From Rhodospirillaceae bacterium (GTDB lineage Bacteria; Pseudomonadota; Alphaproteobacteria; GCA-2731375): 43,632 nt of DNA. Position numbers and translations under genes: made by a program. The notes beneath the pieces were generated by a model. It was not told the origin of the DNA. It ran no database searches and saw only the letters and a list, made by a program, of their open reading frames with translations. Each line of letters begins with the position of its first letter. Positions within the stretch are counted from its first letter, which is position 1. Location of the stretch: assembly GCA_018701215.1 (NCBI GenBank), contig JABIWH010000038.1, positions 1 to 43,632 of the forward strand, written 5' to 3'. This document shows positions 18,792 to 29,000 of this stretch, one piece after another.

Positions 18792-18906
18792 GACTTGATC
18801 TCCAACCCTATGGTGCGTGGGCACGGCGCGTTGTTGATAACCGATACGGAACTCAAACTCATGGCGGCGTTGCCGAATGCCACCATGCCGCCTATTCATG
18901 CAGAGT

Positions 18907-18937
18907 AATATAAGGCTTCCAGTAACTGGAGGGTCAA
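18907..18937 (-). promoter_or_regulatory. CueR-type promoter/operator of cueR
   Basis: On the minus strand, TTGACC (18937–18932) and TATATT (18912–18907) are separated by 19 bp. The spacer carries the dyad CTCCAGTTACTGGAAG, which closely resembles the well-known CueR/HmrR operator core CCTTCCAGT-N-ACTGGAAGG. Its orientation points at cueR, 115 bp downstream. Confidence 0.8.
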
Positions 18938-19043
18938 GATAGCGCATGTTTGCCTGTGTGGGCACAAATTGTTTCCTTTTTGGTCTGTTCTTGAGGCATC
19001 GTTAACCGTGTGGCCGCATGGGGCCAGTTGAAGGAGCTAGACA

Positions 19044-19595
19044 ATGCCGCGACTACCGATACCCTCCGATACGGAGGCGTTTGCCGAGGCAACCCGCGCC
19101 GCCGTGCGCCATATTCTCGAGACGCGCAAAAGCCTGCCGCCGCCAAGCAGCTATCTCACATATGCCGGGCAGGCCGGGGCGCGGTTGTCGGACCTGGTGG
19201 AACATCTGCGCTATCATACATCGTTGAGCGATGCGGAGTCAGAGCTGGCAATCTGCACCGCGGCGCGGGCCGCCAATGCCGACTTTATCTGGAACGCGCA
19301 CGTCAGGTTGGGCCTAAAGGCTGGAACACGGGAGGAGGCGATCCACGCCGTCGATACCTACGCGCCCCTGGACGGCCTGACGGCGGACGAGGCGCTGATT
19401 ATCCGGTTTGGGCGGGAACTTCTGGAGGCGCCACGGGTCAGCGACGATACTTTCGATGCCGTGCGGGCGCGCTATGGTGAAAATGGTCTGCTGGAACTGA
19501 CCGCCGTGATGAGCGTTTACATGATGAATGCGAGCATCTTGCGGGTAATGGACCACCAAGCGCCGGCCGACGCGCGGCATTTGTCGCCGCGTTAA
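19044..19595 (+). CDS. carboxymuconolactone decarboxylase (CMD)-fold protein
   Basis: A 183-residue protein with the CMD/AhpD-type core: E-L-A-I-C-T-A-A-R, then F-I-W-N-A-H-V-R-L-G at about 82–91, where W-x-x-H is the family motif. The CxxC of peroxidase-type AhpD is absent, so a peroxidatic role is unlikely. Relatives are often annotated as gamma-carboxymuconolactone decarboxylases, but the true substrate is generally unknown. The start follows GAAGGAG at a suitable distance. It precedes the ThuA/hydantoinase operon on the same strand, with a broken hydrolase between. Confidence 0.72.
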   Translation: MPRLPIPSDTEAFAEATRAAVRHILETRKSLPPPSSYLTYAGQAGARLSDLVEHLRYHTSLSDAESELAICTAARAANADFIWNAHVRLGLKAGTREEAIHAVDTYAPLDGLTADEALIIRFGRELLEAPRVSDDTFDAVRARYGENGLLELTAVMSVYMMNASILRVMDHQAPADARHLSPR

Positions 19596-19759
19596 ATCAG
19601 GTTCTCAGCTGGTTGATGGGCGCGGAGGAAGCTGCGCGCATGGCGCACGGCGAGCGGAACTCGTCCTTGAACGCCGCCACCGGGAATAAGCAACAGCGGA
19701 AAGCCGGCGCCGGCTTCCTCGTAATGAATGCTGACAGGACCATTTTCATGGAGCGGCAT
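19592..19759 (-). pseudogene. alpha/beta-hydrolase remnant (N-terminal fragment)
   Basis: From ATG 19759 (preceded by GAAGAGA) the frame reads MPLHENGPVSIHYEEAG, then F-P-L-L-L-I-P-G-G-G, a clean start of a known alpha/beta-hydrolase type. The family sequence then stops. A shifted frame just downstream reads F-K-D-E-F-R, which in such hydrolases follows about 20 residues after the G-G-G. That fits an internal deletion with loss of frame. The remaining about 270 residues, including the catalytic triad, are missing. The stop at 19592–19594 overlaps the CMD gene stop on the other strand. Confidence 0.6.
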
Positions 19760-19903
19760 GGCGAATCTCTTCTTTCTGTGCGCGCTCAACCCAGGCCCAC
19801 AAATTAACAAAATACTAGACATGGCCCCGGACCCTGATCACCATAGCCGAGCCGTGGAAATAATGGCTGCCAAGGAAGAAGCAATTAATCTGGAGGACCA
19901 GTC

Positions 19904-20728
19904 GTGACGACGACCCAGCGCGCCCACCTTATCACCGGGGGATTTCCGCCCGGCTCCGCCGCGGGACACGATATGGATTATGCCCGCCTGCAACTACTGC
20001 AAAAGCTGCAGGCCAAAGACCATCTCGCCGTCACCGTCGCAAACGATTTCCAGGACATCGAACGTTGGCTGCTGGGGACTGATTTTCTGATAACTTATGT
20101 TGCCGGGCCGTATCCGGTGGGAACGGGCAATGCCGCGTTGTCGGACTGGCTAGCGGATGGTGGCCGTTGGTTTGCCCTGCACGGGACGTCCGGGGGTAAG
20201 GCGGTCAAAAGCGAACGCGATGGCCGGACGGTCAAGAAAATGGTCAAGGCCGAGCATCACCAGACGCTGGGTTGCTTTTTCCTCAACCACCCGCCGCTGT
20301 GCGAGTTTCAGGTCACCGTCACCGCCGGCCATCCCGTCACCCAGGGATTGCCCAAAAAGTTTGCGGCCCAGGACGAACTCTACCTCATCGAACTGCAGGA
20401 CCCAGGCGCCAGCCGTGTTCTTTTGACGACCGAACTGGCTCAGGACCCTTCGCCGCCCGGGTTTGGCTTCGTCTATGACGAGGATACCTCCGTGCAAGCA
20501 GACGGCAAGACGCGGGTGCTTGGTTACGCCCGAGAAGTTGGCCGGGGAGAAGTGGTTTACGTCGGCTTGGGCCATTGCCATACGGGCCGGACCAATACGC
20601 AGTCGAAAGTGGATGCAAGCATCGATGCGATGGGTGCCGTGCCGTCGGAATTCCATGGTGTCTGGGAGACGGATGCATTTGCACATTTGCTGCAAAACGC
20701 GATTGCTTGGGGAACGGCCAGGCCTTAG
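19904..20728 (+). CDS. ThuA-domain protein
   Basis: A 274-residue protein of the ThuA-like (class I amidotransferase-like) fold. Markers are the start L-I-T-G-G-F-P-P-G, A-L-H-G-T-S-G-G near residue 90, D-E-L-Y-L-I-E in the middle and G-H-C-H near residue 225, followed by a C-terminal A-I-A-W-G helix. ThuA proteins are linked to sugar (trehalose) or polyol use in rhizobia, but the enzymatic role is unsettled. The start is GTG 19904 with GGAGG 7–8 bases before it. It is the first gene of a tight operon with hyuA, hyuB and the RidA fusion (20 bp to hyuA). Confidence 0.75.
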   Translation: MTTTQRAHLITGGFPPGSAAGHDMDYARLQLLQKLQAKDHLAVTVANDFQDIERWLLGTDFLITYVAGPYPVGTGNAALSDWLADGGRWFALHGTSGGKAVKSERDGRTVKKMVKAEHHQTLGCFFLNHPPLCEFQVTVTAGHPVTQGLPKKFAAQDELYLIELQDPGASRVLLTTELAQDPSPPGFGFVYDEDTSVQADGKTRVLGYAREVGRGEVVYVGLGHCHTGRTNTQSKVDASIDAMGAVPSEFHGVWETDAFAHLLQNAIAWGTARP

Positions 20729-20748
20729 ACGGAATGTAGGAGCGTGCG

Positions 20749-22809
20749 GTGATTGTTGGGATTGAGGTCGGCGGAACCTTTACGGACCTGATTGCGGTCC
20801 TGGATGATGGCCGCGCGGTGATCCACAAGACCCCCTCGACGCCGGATGACCCAAGCCGGGCGGCAATTTCCGGTTTCAAGGAATTGTTGCAACGCCTCGG
20901 CGCCAAGGGCGGCGACGTAAGCGAGCTGCTGCATGGTTCGACCATCGTCGCCAATTCGCTGATCCAGCGCCGGGGCGCCAAGGTCGCCTTGCTGACGACC
21001 GCGGGTTTCCGTGATGTGCTGTTCATCCAGCGCCAGGATAAATCGGTCGTCTATGACATGTTCTACCAGAAACCCGCGCCGCTGATTTCCCGCGATATGG
21101 TTTCCGATGTGCCCGAGCGGATAGCCGCGAACGGCGACATCGTTACCCCGCTGGACGAGGCCGCGGTGATCGAAAAAGTTGATCGGCTGGTGAGGGAGCA
21201 AGGCGTCGAGTCCATTGCCGTCTGTTTGTTGCATGCCTACGCCAACCCGGCCCATGAACGCGCCATCGGCGATCTGATCGCCGCCCGCTACCCGGATATC
21301 TATGTCTCGTTGTCGTCAGAGGTGGCGCCGGAGCACCGCGAGTACGAACGCGCCAGCACGCTGGTTATCTCCGCCTTCGTCCGCCCGGTGGTCGAACGCT
21401 ATCTGTCGAAATTCGAGGCTGACGCACATGGCGTCGGCTTTCAGGGCACGCCTTTGATCATGCTTTCCAATGGCGGTGTCGCCCCGGTGGCGGCGGCCAG
21501 GCGGCTGGCGGCGCAGATGTTTCATTCCGGTCCCGCCGCCGCCGTAACGGGCGCGGCGGAAACCGCCGTGCTGGCCGGCACGCCGGATATCATCACCATT
21601 GATGTCGGCGGCACCAGTTCCGATGTTTGCCTGATTACCAACGGCAGCCCCGAAACCACGGTCAAGGGGACGTCGGAGTTCAATATCGAGGGCCTGCCCC
21701 TTAACATCGCGATGACCGACATCATCTCCATTGGCGCCGGCGGCGGCAGCATGGCGACGATTGATGCTGGCGGTATGCTGCAGGTCGGGCCGCAGTCGTC
21801 GGGCGCGGTGCCGGGGCCGGCTTGTTACAACCGGGGCGGCGAACAATTTTGCCTGACCGATGCCATATTGTTACTCGGCTTGCTCGACCCAGGTGCCGAG
21901 CTGCCGGGCGGCATTGTCCTCGATCCTGATCTAAGCCGTGCCGCATCGGCGCCGCTGTGCGAGCGGCTCGGGCTCTCCGCCGTTGAATTGTCAGAGCGCG
22001 TGTATCGCATCGCCGCCGCCAACATGGCCCAGGCACTGCGCCGGGTTTCCGTCAAACGCGGCCTGGATCCGCGCCGCTATGCGCTGTTCGCCTGTGGCGG
22101 GGCCGGGCCCCTGATCGCCGCGGCGGTGGCCGATGAAGTCGACATCGCCGAGGTCTTGATCCCGCCCAATCCAGGCGTCTTTTCCGCCGTCGGACTTTCG
22201 CTGTCCAATGTAAAAATGGACTATGTCCTGGCCGAGGGTGCCCAGGCCGTCGCTGCCATGACGCCCGAAATCCTGAAGACGAAACTCAGCACCTTGCGCA
22301 TGGAGGCGGCGCGGTCTTTTGCCGACGTCGGCTACGAAGCCGCTGATCTGAAGCATGCCTTCGCCGTCGATGCCCGCTATCGGGGACAGGGCTATGAATT
22401 GAGGGTGCCGCTGGTGGAGGAGGAACTGCTGCAGGATGGGGCGGGGTATCTGGCTGAATGCTTTCACCAGGAACACGCCCGGCAATACGGTCATGCTTTT
22501 AGGGATCGCACGGTCGAGGCGGTCTCGTTTCGTTTGAGCGCCTCCCACGGGCGTGGCGGAACCGTCGCGGCGGTTACGCACACGCCTGATACCGATCGGG
22601 AGATATCCCGCAATGTAACCATTGGCGGCAAGAGTTTTGATTGCCCAATGATGCGGCGGGAAAACCTCGCGCCGGGGTTCGAGGCCGATGGGCCACTTAT
22701 CGTTGTCGAGGCCTCCACCTCTACCGTGGTGCCGCCGAACTGGCGTCTCAGTTCCGAGGCCTCGGGTGTTTTACGGCTGCGGCGAAACGAGCAGGATACA
22801 CAATCATGA
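20749..22809 (+). CDS. hyuA: hydantoinase/oxoprolinase subunit A
   Basis: A 686-residue ATP-grasp-independent, actin-fold ATPase subunit of the HyuA/5-oxoprolinase family. The N-terminal phosphate loop is G-I-E-V-G-G-T-F-T-D-L and the second is TIDVGGTSSDVCLI at about residue 284. The mid-chain G-A-G-G-G-S and the C-terminal F-A-C-G-G-A-G-P-L motif are present. With HyuB it uses ATP to open a cyclic imide or lactam (N-methylhydantoin, 5-oxoproline or acetone-carboxylase-like substrates); the substrate here is unknown. The start is GTG 20749 behind AGGAG. The stop overlaps the hyuB start (ATGA), giving translational coupling. Confidence 0.88.
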   Translation: MIVGIEVGGTFTDLIAVLDDGRAVIHKTPSTPDDPSRAAISGFKELLQRLGAKGGDVSELLHGSTIVANSLIQRRGAKVALLTTAGFRDVLFIQRQDKSVVYDMFYQKPAPLISRDMVSDVPERIAANGDIVTPLDEAAVIEKVDRLVREQGVESIAVCLLHAYANPAHERAIGDLIAARYPDIYVSLSSEVAPEHREYERASTLVISAFVRPVVERYLSKFEADAHGVGFQGTPLIMLSNGGVAPVAAARRLAAQMFHSGPAAAVTGAAETAVLAGTPDIITIDVGGTSSDVCLITNGSPETTVKGTSEFNIEGLPLNIAMTDIISIGAGGGSMATIDAGGMLQVGPQSSGAVPGPACYNRGGEQFCLTDAILLLGLLDPGAELPGGIVLDPDLSRAASAPLCERLGLSAVELSERVYRIAAANMAQALRRVSVKRGLDPRRYALFACGGAGPLIAAAVADEVDIAEVLIPPNPGVFSAVGLSLSNVKMDYVLAEGAQAVAAMTPEILKTKLSTLRMEAARSFADVGYEAADLKHAFAVDARYRGQGYELRVPLVEEELLQDGAGYLAECFHQEHARQYGHAFRDRTVEAVSFRLSASHGRGGTVAAVTHTPDTDREISRNVTIGGKSFDCPMMRRENLAPGFEADGPLIVVEASTSTVVPPNWRLSSEASGVLRLRRNEQDTQS

Positions 22810-24470
22810 ACCAGACAGTAGATCCCGCTGATTTCAATGTTCTCTCCAGCTGTTTCCGCTCCATCGCCGAGGAAATGAGCGACATCATGCTGCGCGCCGC
22901 CTATTCCTCCATCGTACGCGAGGCCAAGGATTGCTCGACCTGCCTGATGGATGCCGATGCCCGCACCGTGGCCCAGGCCGAGGCCATCGCGGTGCACATG
23001 AATTCACTGGCCGCCGCCGTGCCCTATTTTCGCCAGCGCTACGACATCTCCGCGACCAAGCCCGACGAGATGTACATTACCAATAACCCCTACGAAAACG
23101 GCCAGCACCTGAACGATATTATTTTGCTGATGCCGGTCTTCCATGAGGAGCGCTTGGTTGCCTTTACGGGGAGCATTTGCCATCACCTGGAACTTGGCGG
23201 CGCGGTTGCCGGCTCCAACGCCAATGCGACGGAAATTTTTCATGAAGGCATCATCATACCCTCCATGAAGATCAACGAGCGCGATCTATATGACGGCCCG
23301 GTCGAGGCCATGCTGCGCGCCAATTGCCGGCTGCCCGACATTGTTCTGGGCGATTTTCATGCCCAACTGTCCGCGGTCATGCGGGGCCGGGCAATGGTGC
23401 AGGAACTGATGCAAAAACACGGTGTTGCATTGGTCAGCACCTGCATGCGTGAATTGCAGGATTACTCCGAACGCATGCTGCGCGCCACGATCGCCAGTCT
23501 GCCGGACGGCGATTACTATGGCGAGGACGCCCTGGACGGACAAACCTTGGACAGCCCGCAACCCATGGTCCGCGCCCGTGTCACGATCAAGGGTGACGAG
23601 GCTATTGTTGATCTGTCGGACAGCGACGATCAGGTTTCCTGGCCGGTCAACTGCCCGGTCGCCTCCACGCACTCGGCGGCGATGACGGTGTTCGGCCAGA
23701 TCGCCGGCAGCGATGTGCCGACCAACGACGGCACCTATCGCCCCATCGAGATACGGACACGCAAGGGCTCAATCCTCGACCCCTATCATCCCGCACCCGT
23801 GCGCGGACGCATGGCGTCCGCCTACCGTACCGCGTCGGCAGTCAAGCGTGCCCTGGGCACGGTCATCCCGGAACGCCTATCGGCGGCGGGTAGTGATTGC
23901 ACGAATATCATCACCATGAGCCGCAAGCAGGGTATGGCATATGAGATGTTCGCCGAGTCCATCTCGGGCGGCAACGGTGCGGGACGAACCATCGATGGCG
24001 CCGACGTGGTCGCGCAAATGCTCTCAAACACCGCCAATACGCCGGTTGAGGCCCTGGAAATGGATCATGATTTCGTTCGCATTCGGAGCTATGAGTTGAT
24101 CCCGGATTCAGGCGGCGCCGGTACCTTTCGGGGCGGCCTCGGGGTACGGCGAACCTATGATGTGTTGGCGGACGGTATTTTGCTCTCAACCAACGGCGAC
24201 CGGCATATGACCGGGCCTTGGGCCCTGGCGGGGGCTGGGATAGGCAGCCGGGCCATGTTTGGCCTGGTACGTGACGGCCAGCTGAAACCGTTTCCCGCCG
24301 CCACCAACATGGCGCTAAAGGCTGGCGACCAGGTGGTGATAGAGATCTCGGGCGGCGGCGGCTATGGCGATCCAAAATGCCGTGAACGCGATTTGGTGCG
24401 CCGCGACTTGCATGAAGGCCGGATCAGCCCGGACGCGGCAAGCCGTGTCTATGGATTATTGGAGGGATAA
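22806..24470 (+). CDS. hyuB: hydantoinase/oxoprolinase subunit B
   Basis: A 554-residue partner of HyuA with family markers near the start (D-P-x-x-F-N-V-L, E-E-M-S-D-I-M-L-R-A-A-Y-S) and S-I-V-R-E-A-K-D-C-S. The middle has N-D-I-I-L-L-M-P-V-F and H-H-L-E-L-G-G, and the end has S-G-G-G-G-Y-G-D-P. The last motif is diagnostic for HyuB/5-oxoprolinase C-termini. Cytosolic heteromer with HyuA; ATP-dependent ring opening is expected from family knowledge. ATG 22806 overlaps the hyuA stop by four bases. The RidA fusion follows after 3 bp, so all are one operon. Confidence 0.88.
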   Translation: MNQTVDPADFNVLSSCFRSIAEEMSDIMLRAAYSSIVREAKDCSTCLMDADARTVAQAEAIAVHMNSLAAAVPYFRQRYDISATKPDEMYITNNPYENGQHLNDIILLMPVFHEERLVAFTGSICHHLELGGAVAGSNANATEIFHEGIIIPSMKINERDLYDGPVEAMLRANCRLPDIVLGDFHAQLSAVMRGRAMVQELMQKHGVALVSTCMRELQDYSERMLRATIASLPDGDYYGEDALDGQTLDSPQPMVRARVTIKGDEAIVDLSDSDDQVSWPVNCPVASTHSAAMTVFGQIAGSDVPTNDGTYRPIEIRTRKGSILDPYHPAPVRGRMASAYRTASAVKRALGTVIPERLSAAGSDCTNIITMSRKQGMAYEMFAESISGGNGAGRTIDGADVVAQMLSNTANTPVEALEMDHDFVRIRSYELIPDSGGAGTFRGGLGVRRTYDVLADGILLSTNGDRHMTGPWALAGAGIGSRAMFGLVRDGQLKPFPAATNMALKAGDQVVIEISGGGGYGDPKCRERDLVRRDLHEGRISPDAASRVYGLLEG

Positions 24471-24473
24471 ATC

Positions 24474-25670
24474 ATGACAGACTATCGCCGCATCAATGTC
24501 GACTCGGGCCGGCCGCTGGAACCCCTGGCGCATTATTCCCGCGCCATGCGGGTCGGCGACATGGTGTTGCAGTCGGGCACCACTGCGATCGATACCAAGG
24601 GCAACGTCATCGGGGAAGGTGATATCGCCAAACAGGTCGATGCCATCATGGCCATTGCGGAAGGCACCATGGGGCAGGCCGGCGGCAAGCTGGACGACGT
24701 GGTCCGCACCAGGGTTTATGTCACCGACATCGCCTTGGCGGATCAGGCGGGCCGCGCCATGGCGAAATATTTCAAGGACGTGCGCCCGGCATCGACGTTG
24801 GTTCAGGTCAGCCGGCTGGCGCGGCCAACGCAACTGATCGAGATCGAGTTGGAAGCCATCGACGGCGCCAAGCAATCGGCGCAGCGGGTCTCTTCAGGCA
24901 GCGCAACGGAGGAGCTCTATGCATACTCCCGCGCCGTGCGGGTTGACGATCGGGTTTTCATATCAGGCACGGCCAGCTTTGACGATCAAGGCGATCTCCT
25001 CCACCAGTCCCGGGCAATCTATGACACCATCCTAGCAGCCCTGGACGAGGCCGGCGGCACGCCCGGCGATCTGGTCTATACCAAGTCCTTCGTAACCGAC
25101 ATGGCGCAGGCAGCCGGGCAGGGCCAGGCCAGGCTGGAAGCGTTGGGCGAGGTACGGCCAACCGGCACGTTGCTGGGAATACCGGCCCTGATCGCACCGG
25201 ATATGCTGGTTGAAATTGAAGCCGAGGCAATCATCGGCGCGGCAACAAACCGCCAGGATTTTTATACCGGCGATGAAGACGAGCGGCGGCGTGGTTTTGC
25301 CCGGGCCGTGGCGGTGGGTGATGTGGTCCATGTCAGCGGCTGCACCTCGCTGGATGGCAATGGAGAGGTGCAGGCGTCGGGCGATTGGGCGGCGCAGTTC
25401 GATCTTTGCCACGAAGCGGTCGCCTCTGCCTTGGCGCAGGCCGGGGCCTCGCTTGACGATGTGGTCCGCCGGCGTAGCTTCACGGTGGCGGGGGCGGAGC
25501 AGAACCGACCCTATGGTGAAGGGCCGGCCTGGTTCGCCGACAGCCGCCCGGTCTCCATGGGTTGCCGGATCTCCGGCCTGCGGCTACCGGAAATGCTGGT
25601 TGAAGTCGACGCCTGGGCCATCAAAGGCGCGCATAAGAATATCGAATGGCTGGGCCCCGAAGATCTCTAA
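24474..25670 (+). CDS. three tandem RidA/YjgF domains in one protein
   Basis: A 398-residue protein made of three RidA (YjgF/YER057c/UK114) domains, roughly residues 1–133, 140–262 and 265–395. Each repeats the pattern S-R-A-x-x-V-x-D-x-V, S-G-T/C, D-D-V/D-L-V-x-x-R/K, then R-P-x-S/G-T near the end and a closing V/I-E-I/V-E/D-x-x-A-I. RidA proteins are normally about 130-residue homotrimers, so this chain may form the trimer internally. The Arg that holds the imine/enamine carboxylate in RidA (Arg105 in E. coli) is Ser, Gly and Ser in the three domains. Plain 2-iminoacid deaminase activity is therefore doubtful. It is last in the ThuA–HyuA–HyuB operon and may process a ring-opened product. 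Confidence 0.85.
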   Translation: MTDYRRINVDSGRPLEPLAHYSRAMRVGDMVLQSGTTAIDTKGNVIGEGDIAKQVDAIMAIAEGTMGQAGGKLDDVVRTRVYVTDIALADQAGRAMAKYFKDVRPASTLVQVSRLARPTQLIEIELEAIDGAKQSAQRVSSGSATEELYAYSRAVRVDDRVFISGTASFDDQGDLLHQSRAIYDTILAALDEAGGTPGDLVYTKSFVTDMAQAAGQGQARLEALGEVRPTGTLLGIPALIAPDMLVEIEAEAIIGAATNRQDFYTGDEDERRRGFARAVAVGDVVHVSGCTSLDGNGEVQASGDWAAQFDLCHEAVASALAQAGASLDDVVRRRSFTVAGAEQNRPYGEGPAWFADSRPVSMGCRISGLRLPEMLVEVDAWAIKGAHKNIEWLGPEDL

Positions 25671-25693
25671 TGAAAGCCCACGCAATACTTGTT

Positions 25694-26023
25694 TCAGTCA
25701 ACCACGAAGAGCTTGGCGCCAATAGGGGTCGAGGAACGGTGCGGCTCCGCATTGTCGGCAACTTGATAACTCATGCCCGGTTTAAGGACAAATTCCCGGC
25801 CGTCGTCCAGTTCGGTGTGCAACTCACCCTCGACGCAGAATAGAATATGACCTTTGACGCACCAATGATCAGCTAGGTATCCGGGGCTGTATTCAAGCAA
25901 TCGGACGCGGATACCGCCGAATTCCTGGGTCTGCCAAAAGGCAACGCCTGTTTCGCCGCTGTGTTCCGTGCGCTCGATTTCTGACCAGTCGGTGATCCCA
26001 AAGGGAATTTCGCTCATATGCAT
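25694..26023 (-). CDS. DHCW-motif cupin-fold protein
   Basis: A 109-residue single-domain cupin. The segment G-Y-L-A-D-H-W-C-V-K-G-H corresponds to the D-H-C-W-type motif of a small conserved cupin family, followed by C-V-E-G-E-L and K-P-G-M-S-Y beta strands. ATG 26023 is chosen because AGGAG lies about 9 bases ahead; ATG 26017 is also possible. It is convergent with the RidA-fusion gene (23 bp) and separated from the permease-synthase fusion by 53 bp. Role unknown; cupins of this size often bind a metal, but the classical His set is not complete here. Confidence 0.75.
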   Translation of the reverse strand: MHMSEIPFGITDWSEIERTEHSGETGVAFWQTQEFGGIRVRLLEYSPGYLADHWCVKGHILFCVEGELHTELDDGREFVLKPGMSYQVADNAEPHRSSTPIGAKLFVVD

Positions 26024-26076
26024 GCAGAGAGGCTCCTGGATATGCAAACCATCTGCCAACAATACCGTCCGTCGGA

Positions 26077-29000
26077 TCAGCTGGCCAATGCTTCCTCTTT
26101 TTTGGCTTTGCGGCGATTGCGGCGGCGCAGCGTGGACGGCCAGGTCTCCAAATCTACCGCGTCGCGAACGTCGGCGCATACCCGGATGATCCGCTCGACC
26201 TGGGCATCGGTGAGGGCGCTGTTAATGGACAGGCGGATCAGCGAACGGTTTTGCGGCGTTGCCGGGGCGCAGAAAACCGCACCAAAGATGCCGGCGCTTT
26301 CCAATGCATCGCGTAATTGCATGCTGCGCTGTTCCGGTCCAGCTTCCAAGGCAATGACCTGGGAATCACTCTCATCAACATTGTAGCCAAGCTCATTTAG
26401 ACGCCGGCGCAAATATGCCGCCCTTTGCCACAGCTTGTCACGGCGCCAGCCTTCGCTCTGGATCACCTCGAGGGTGGCCCGCAAACCTGCGATTTCATGC
26501 GGCATGACCGCGGAACTGAACAGCATGGAACGGGCCTCATGGCGAAAGAACTCCATGACGCGGGCGGGACCCGCCACCAGGCCAGCCCGTGTCGCGAACG
26601 CCTTGGAGAGGCTCAATGTGCGGTAATGCACCCGATCCGATAGCCCCAGGTCGGCAACCAGGCCTTCGCCATTGGCGCCGTACGTGCCGACGGAATGACT
26701 TTCATCCGCGACCAAAAGGCAGCCGTACTGTTCCGCCACGGCAACAATTTCCACCAGTGGGCAGACGCTGCCATTGGCGCTGTATACCGTATCCACGACA
26801 ACGATGCCGGGGCCATGGCGGCGCGCCTTGGCGGCCAGGCTGTCCGGCTGGTTGTGGCGAAACGGATGCACCGGCGCGTTGGACATCCGGGCACCTTCCC
26901 AAAGCGAGGCATGGACATAGATGTCGAGATAGATCGGTGTGTCCTTGTCTGCGATGGTTTGCAATAGATCGACATTGGCGCACCAGCCCGATTGACATAG
27001 TACCGTGTCCTCGACGCCGAGGAAGGCCGCCAGTTTCTTCTCTACATCGCGGATCGGCGCTTTCTGTGCCAACAAAGCCGCCGACATGAAGGGCCGGTCA
27101 TGGTTGCCGCGTAGCAGATCGGACTGTGCCCGTACGATCTGCGGATGCCCGCCGATCGACAGATAGTCATTGCTCCACAATTCGATGGCATCTTCGCCAG
27201 GCGGCCGGCCGCGCAGGGGATGGCCGTCGCGGATGCGTTCAAGATATTTCTGCACCCGCAGGGTCAGGCCCGGCAGCTCCGTGAAGCGGTTGGCATCCGC
27301 CAACACCTCCAGATCGCCCGCGACATCCTTGGCCACGCGGTCGAACTGCAACAGCAGCGAGGGCAGAAATAGAAAGTCCGCGACCAAGGCCAGTGCCAGC
27401 ACGATCGCCGTCAGCAAGCCCAGGCTGCTTGATACCTTGAAGCCGGATGTGGCCAGAACCAAAAAGCCGGCCACCAGCACAAGAGTGGTCACCAACAATG
27501 CCGTCCCGACCGAACGGAAGGAATACAGAATGGCTTCTTCCGGTCCCTTGCCCAGTTCCCGGCGGCCTTGCAGATATTTCGAGAGGAAATGAATGGTGTC
27601 GTCAACCACGATGCCGAAGGTCATGGCCGCCACCACCGAGACGGCGACACCAACCTCGCCCTGCAGATAACCCCATAGGCCGAAACCCATGATCGCCGGC
27701 ACGAAATTCGGCACCAACGAGGCAATGCCGATTTTGATGCTGCGCAATGCCAGCACCAGAATACCGGAAATCAACAGCAATGCGATCGCCGTGCTGACCA
27801 GCATGGCGGAAATATTGCGCTCGGAAAGATAGGCGAACATAAGGGAAATGCCGCTGCCCTGGGCCTCCCGCGCGGTATCGCCGTTGCGCGCCAGCCACTG
27901 ATCAATCCGCTTGGCCAAGGGCCGCAATTCCTTGGAGGGCAGGTTGGCGCCGTCCCGGCGCAACATCACGCTAACGCGGGTTCCCGAACGATCAACCATG
28001 ACCCGGTCGTTAAGATCGAGGCCACGGGGCAATGACATCTCATACAGCAACAGATATTGCGCCGCCAACTCCCGTTCGCCCGGCAGCTCGTAGGCCTTCT
28101 CGCCGCCGCCGTTCAGGTCCCGGTTCAGACGTTTCATGACATCGCTCAAGGACTGCACATTCACGACTTCGGGCTGTTGCCGCAGCCAAGTGGTGAACCT
28201 ATCCAGCATTGCTAGATAGGACGGCTCGAATATGCCCTGCTCCCCCTCCGCCGCGATGGAGTATTCCAAGAGGTCGATGCCGGTGAGGTTTTCCAGGATA
28301 AATTCGGTATCGTGGCGGAACTCGTAACGCTGATCGAAATAGCCGACCCAGTCGTCATTCAGCTCGATGCGGGAAATGCCGGTGGCCAGCAGCACGATCA
28401 ACGCCGACATGGTCCAGAAAACCCAGCGCCGGTGGCCGACGACGAAGCTGCCCACGGTGACGGCAAGGCGCTGGCCAAAGATACGTTTGCGTGGTTTTTT
28501 GATGGGCATGATGGCGAGGATCGCCGGCACGAAGGTGAAAGACAGCAGAAAGGCGGTGGTTACGCCGATCGCGACGATGGTGCCCAGGTCGTGGAACGGC
28601 GGCGCGTCACTGCCATTCATGGACAGAAAGCCAATGGCGGACGTGACGGAGGTCAGGGAAACCGGCGATAGGTTGAATTCGACCGAATTGATAATGGCCT
28701 CGCGCTTCGACCAACCCGAGCCAAAGTCCGCCAGAAACTTCGTCACCAGATGCACGCCATAGGCCAGGGCCATGGTCAGAATGATCAGCGGCGCCGAGGA
28801 TGACCCTGCGTTAATGACAATACCAAACCAGCCCGCCACGCCCACCGCCGTCATCGAGGATAAGACCGCCAACAGGACAACGGCGGCCATGCCCGCGAAG
28901 GACCGCACCAGAATGGTCATGATCACCACAATGGCAACAAACATGGCCGGTATCAGCACCGACATATCGTCCACGCTGGCCTCGTCGAAGGCCGACATCA

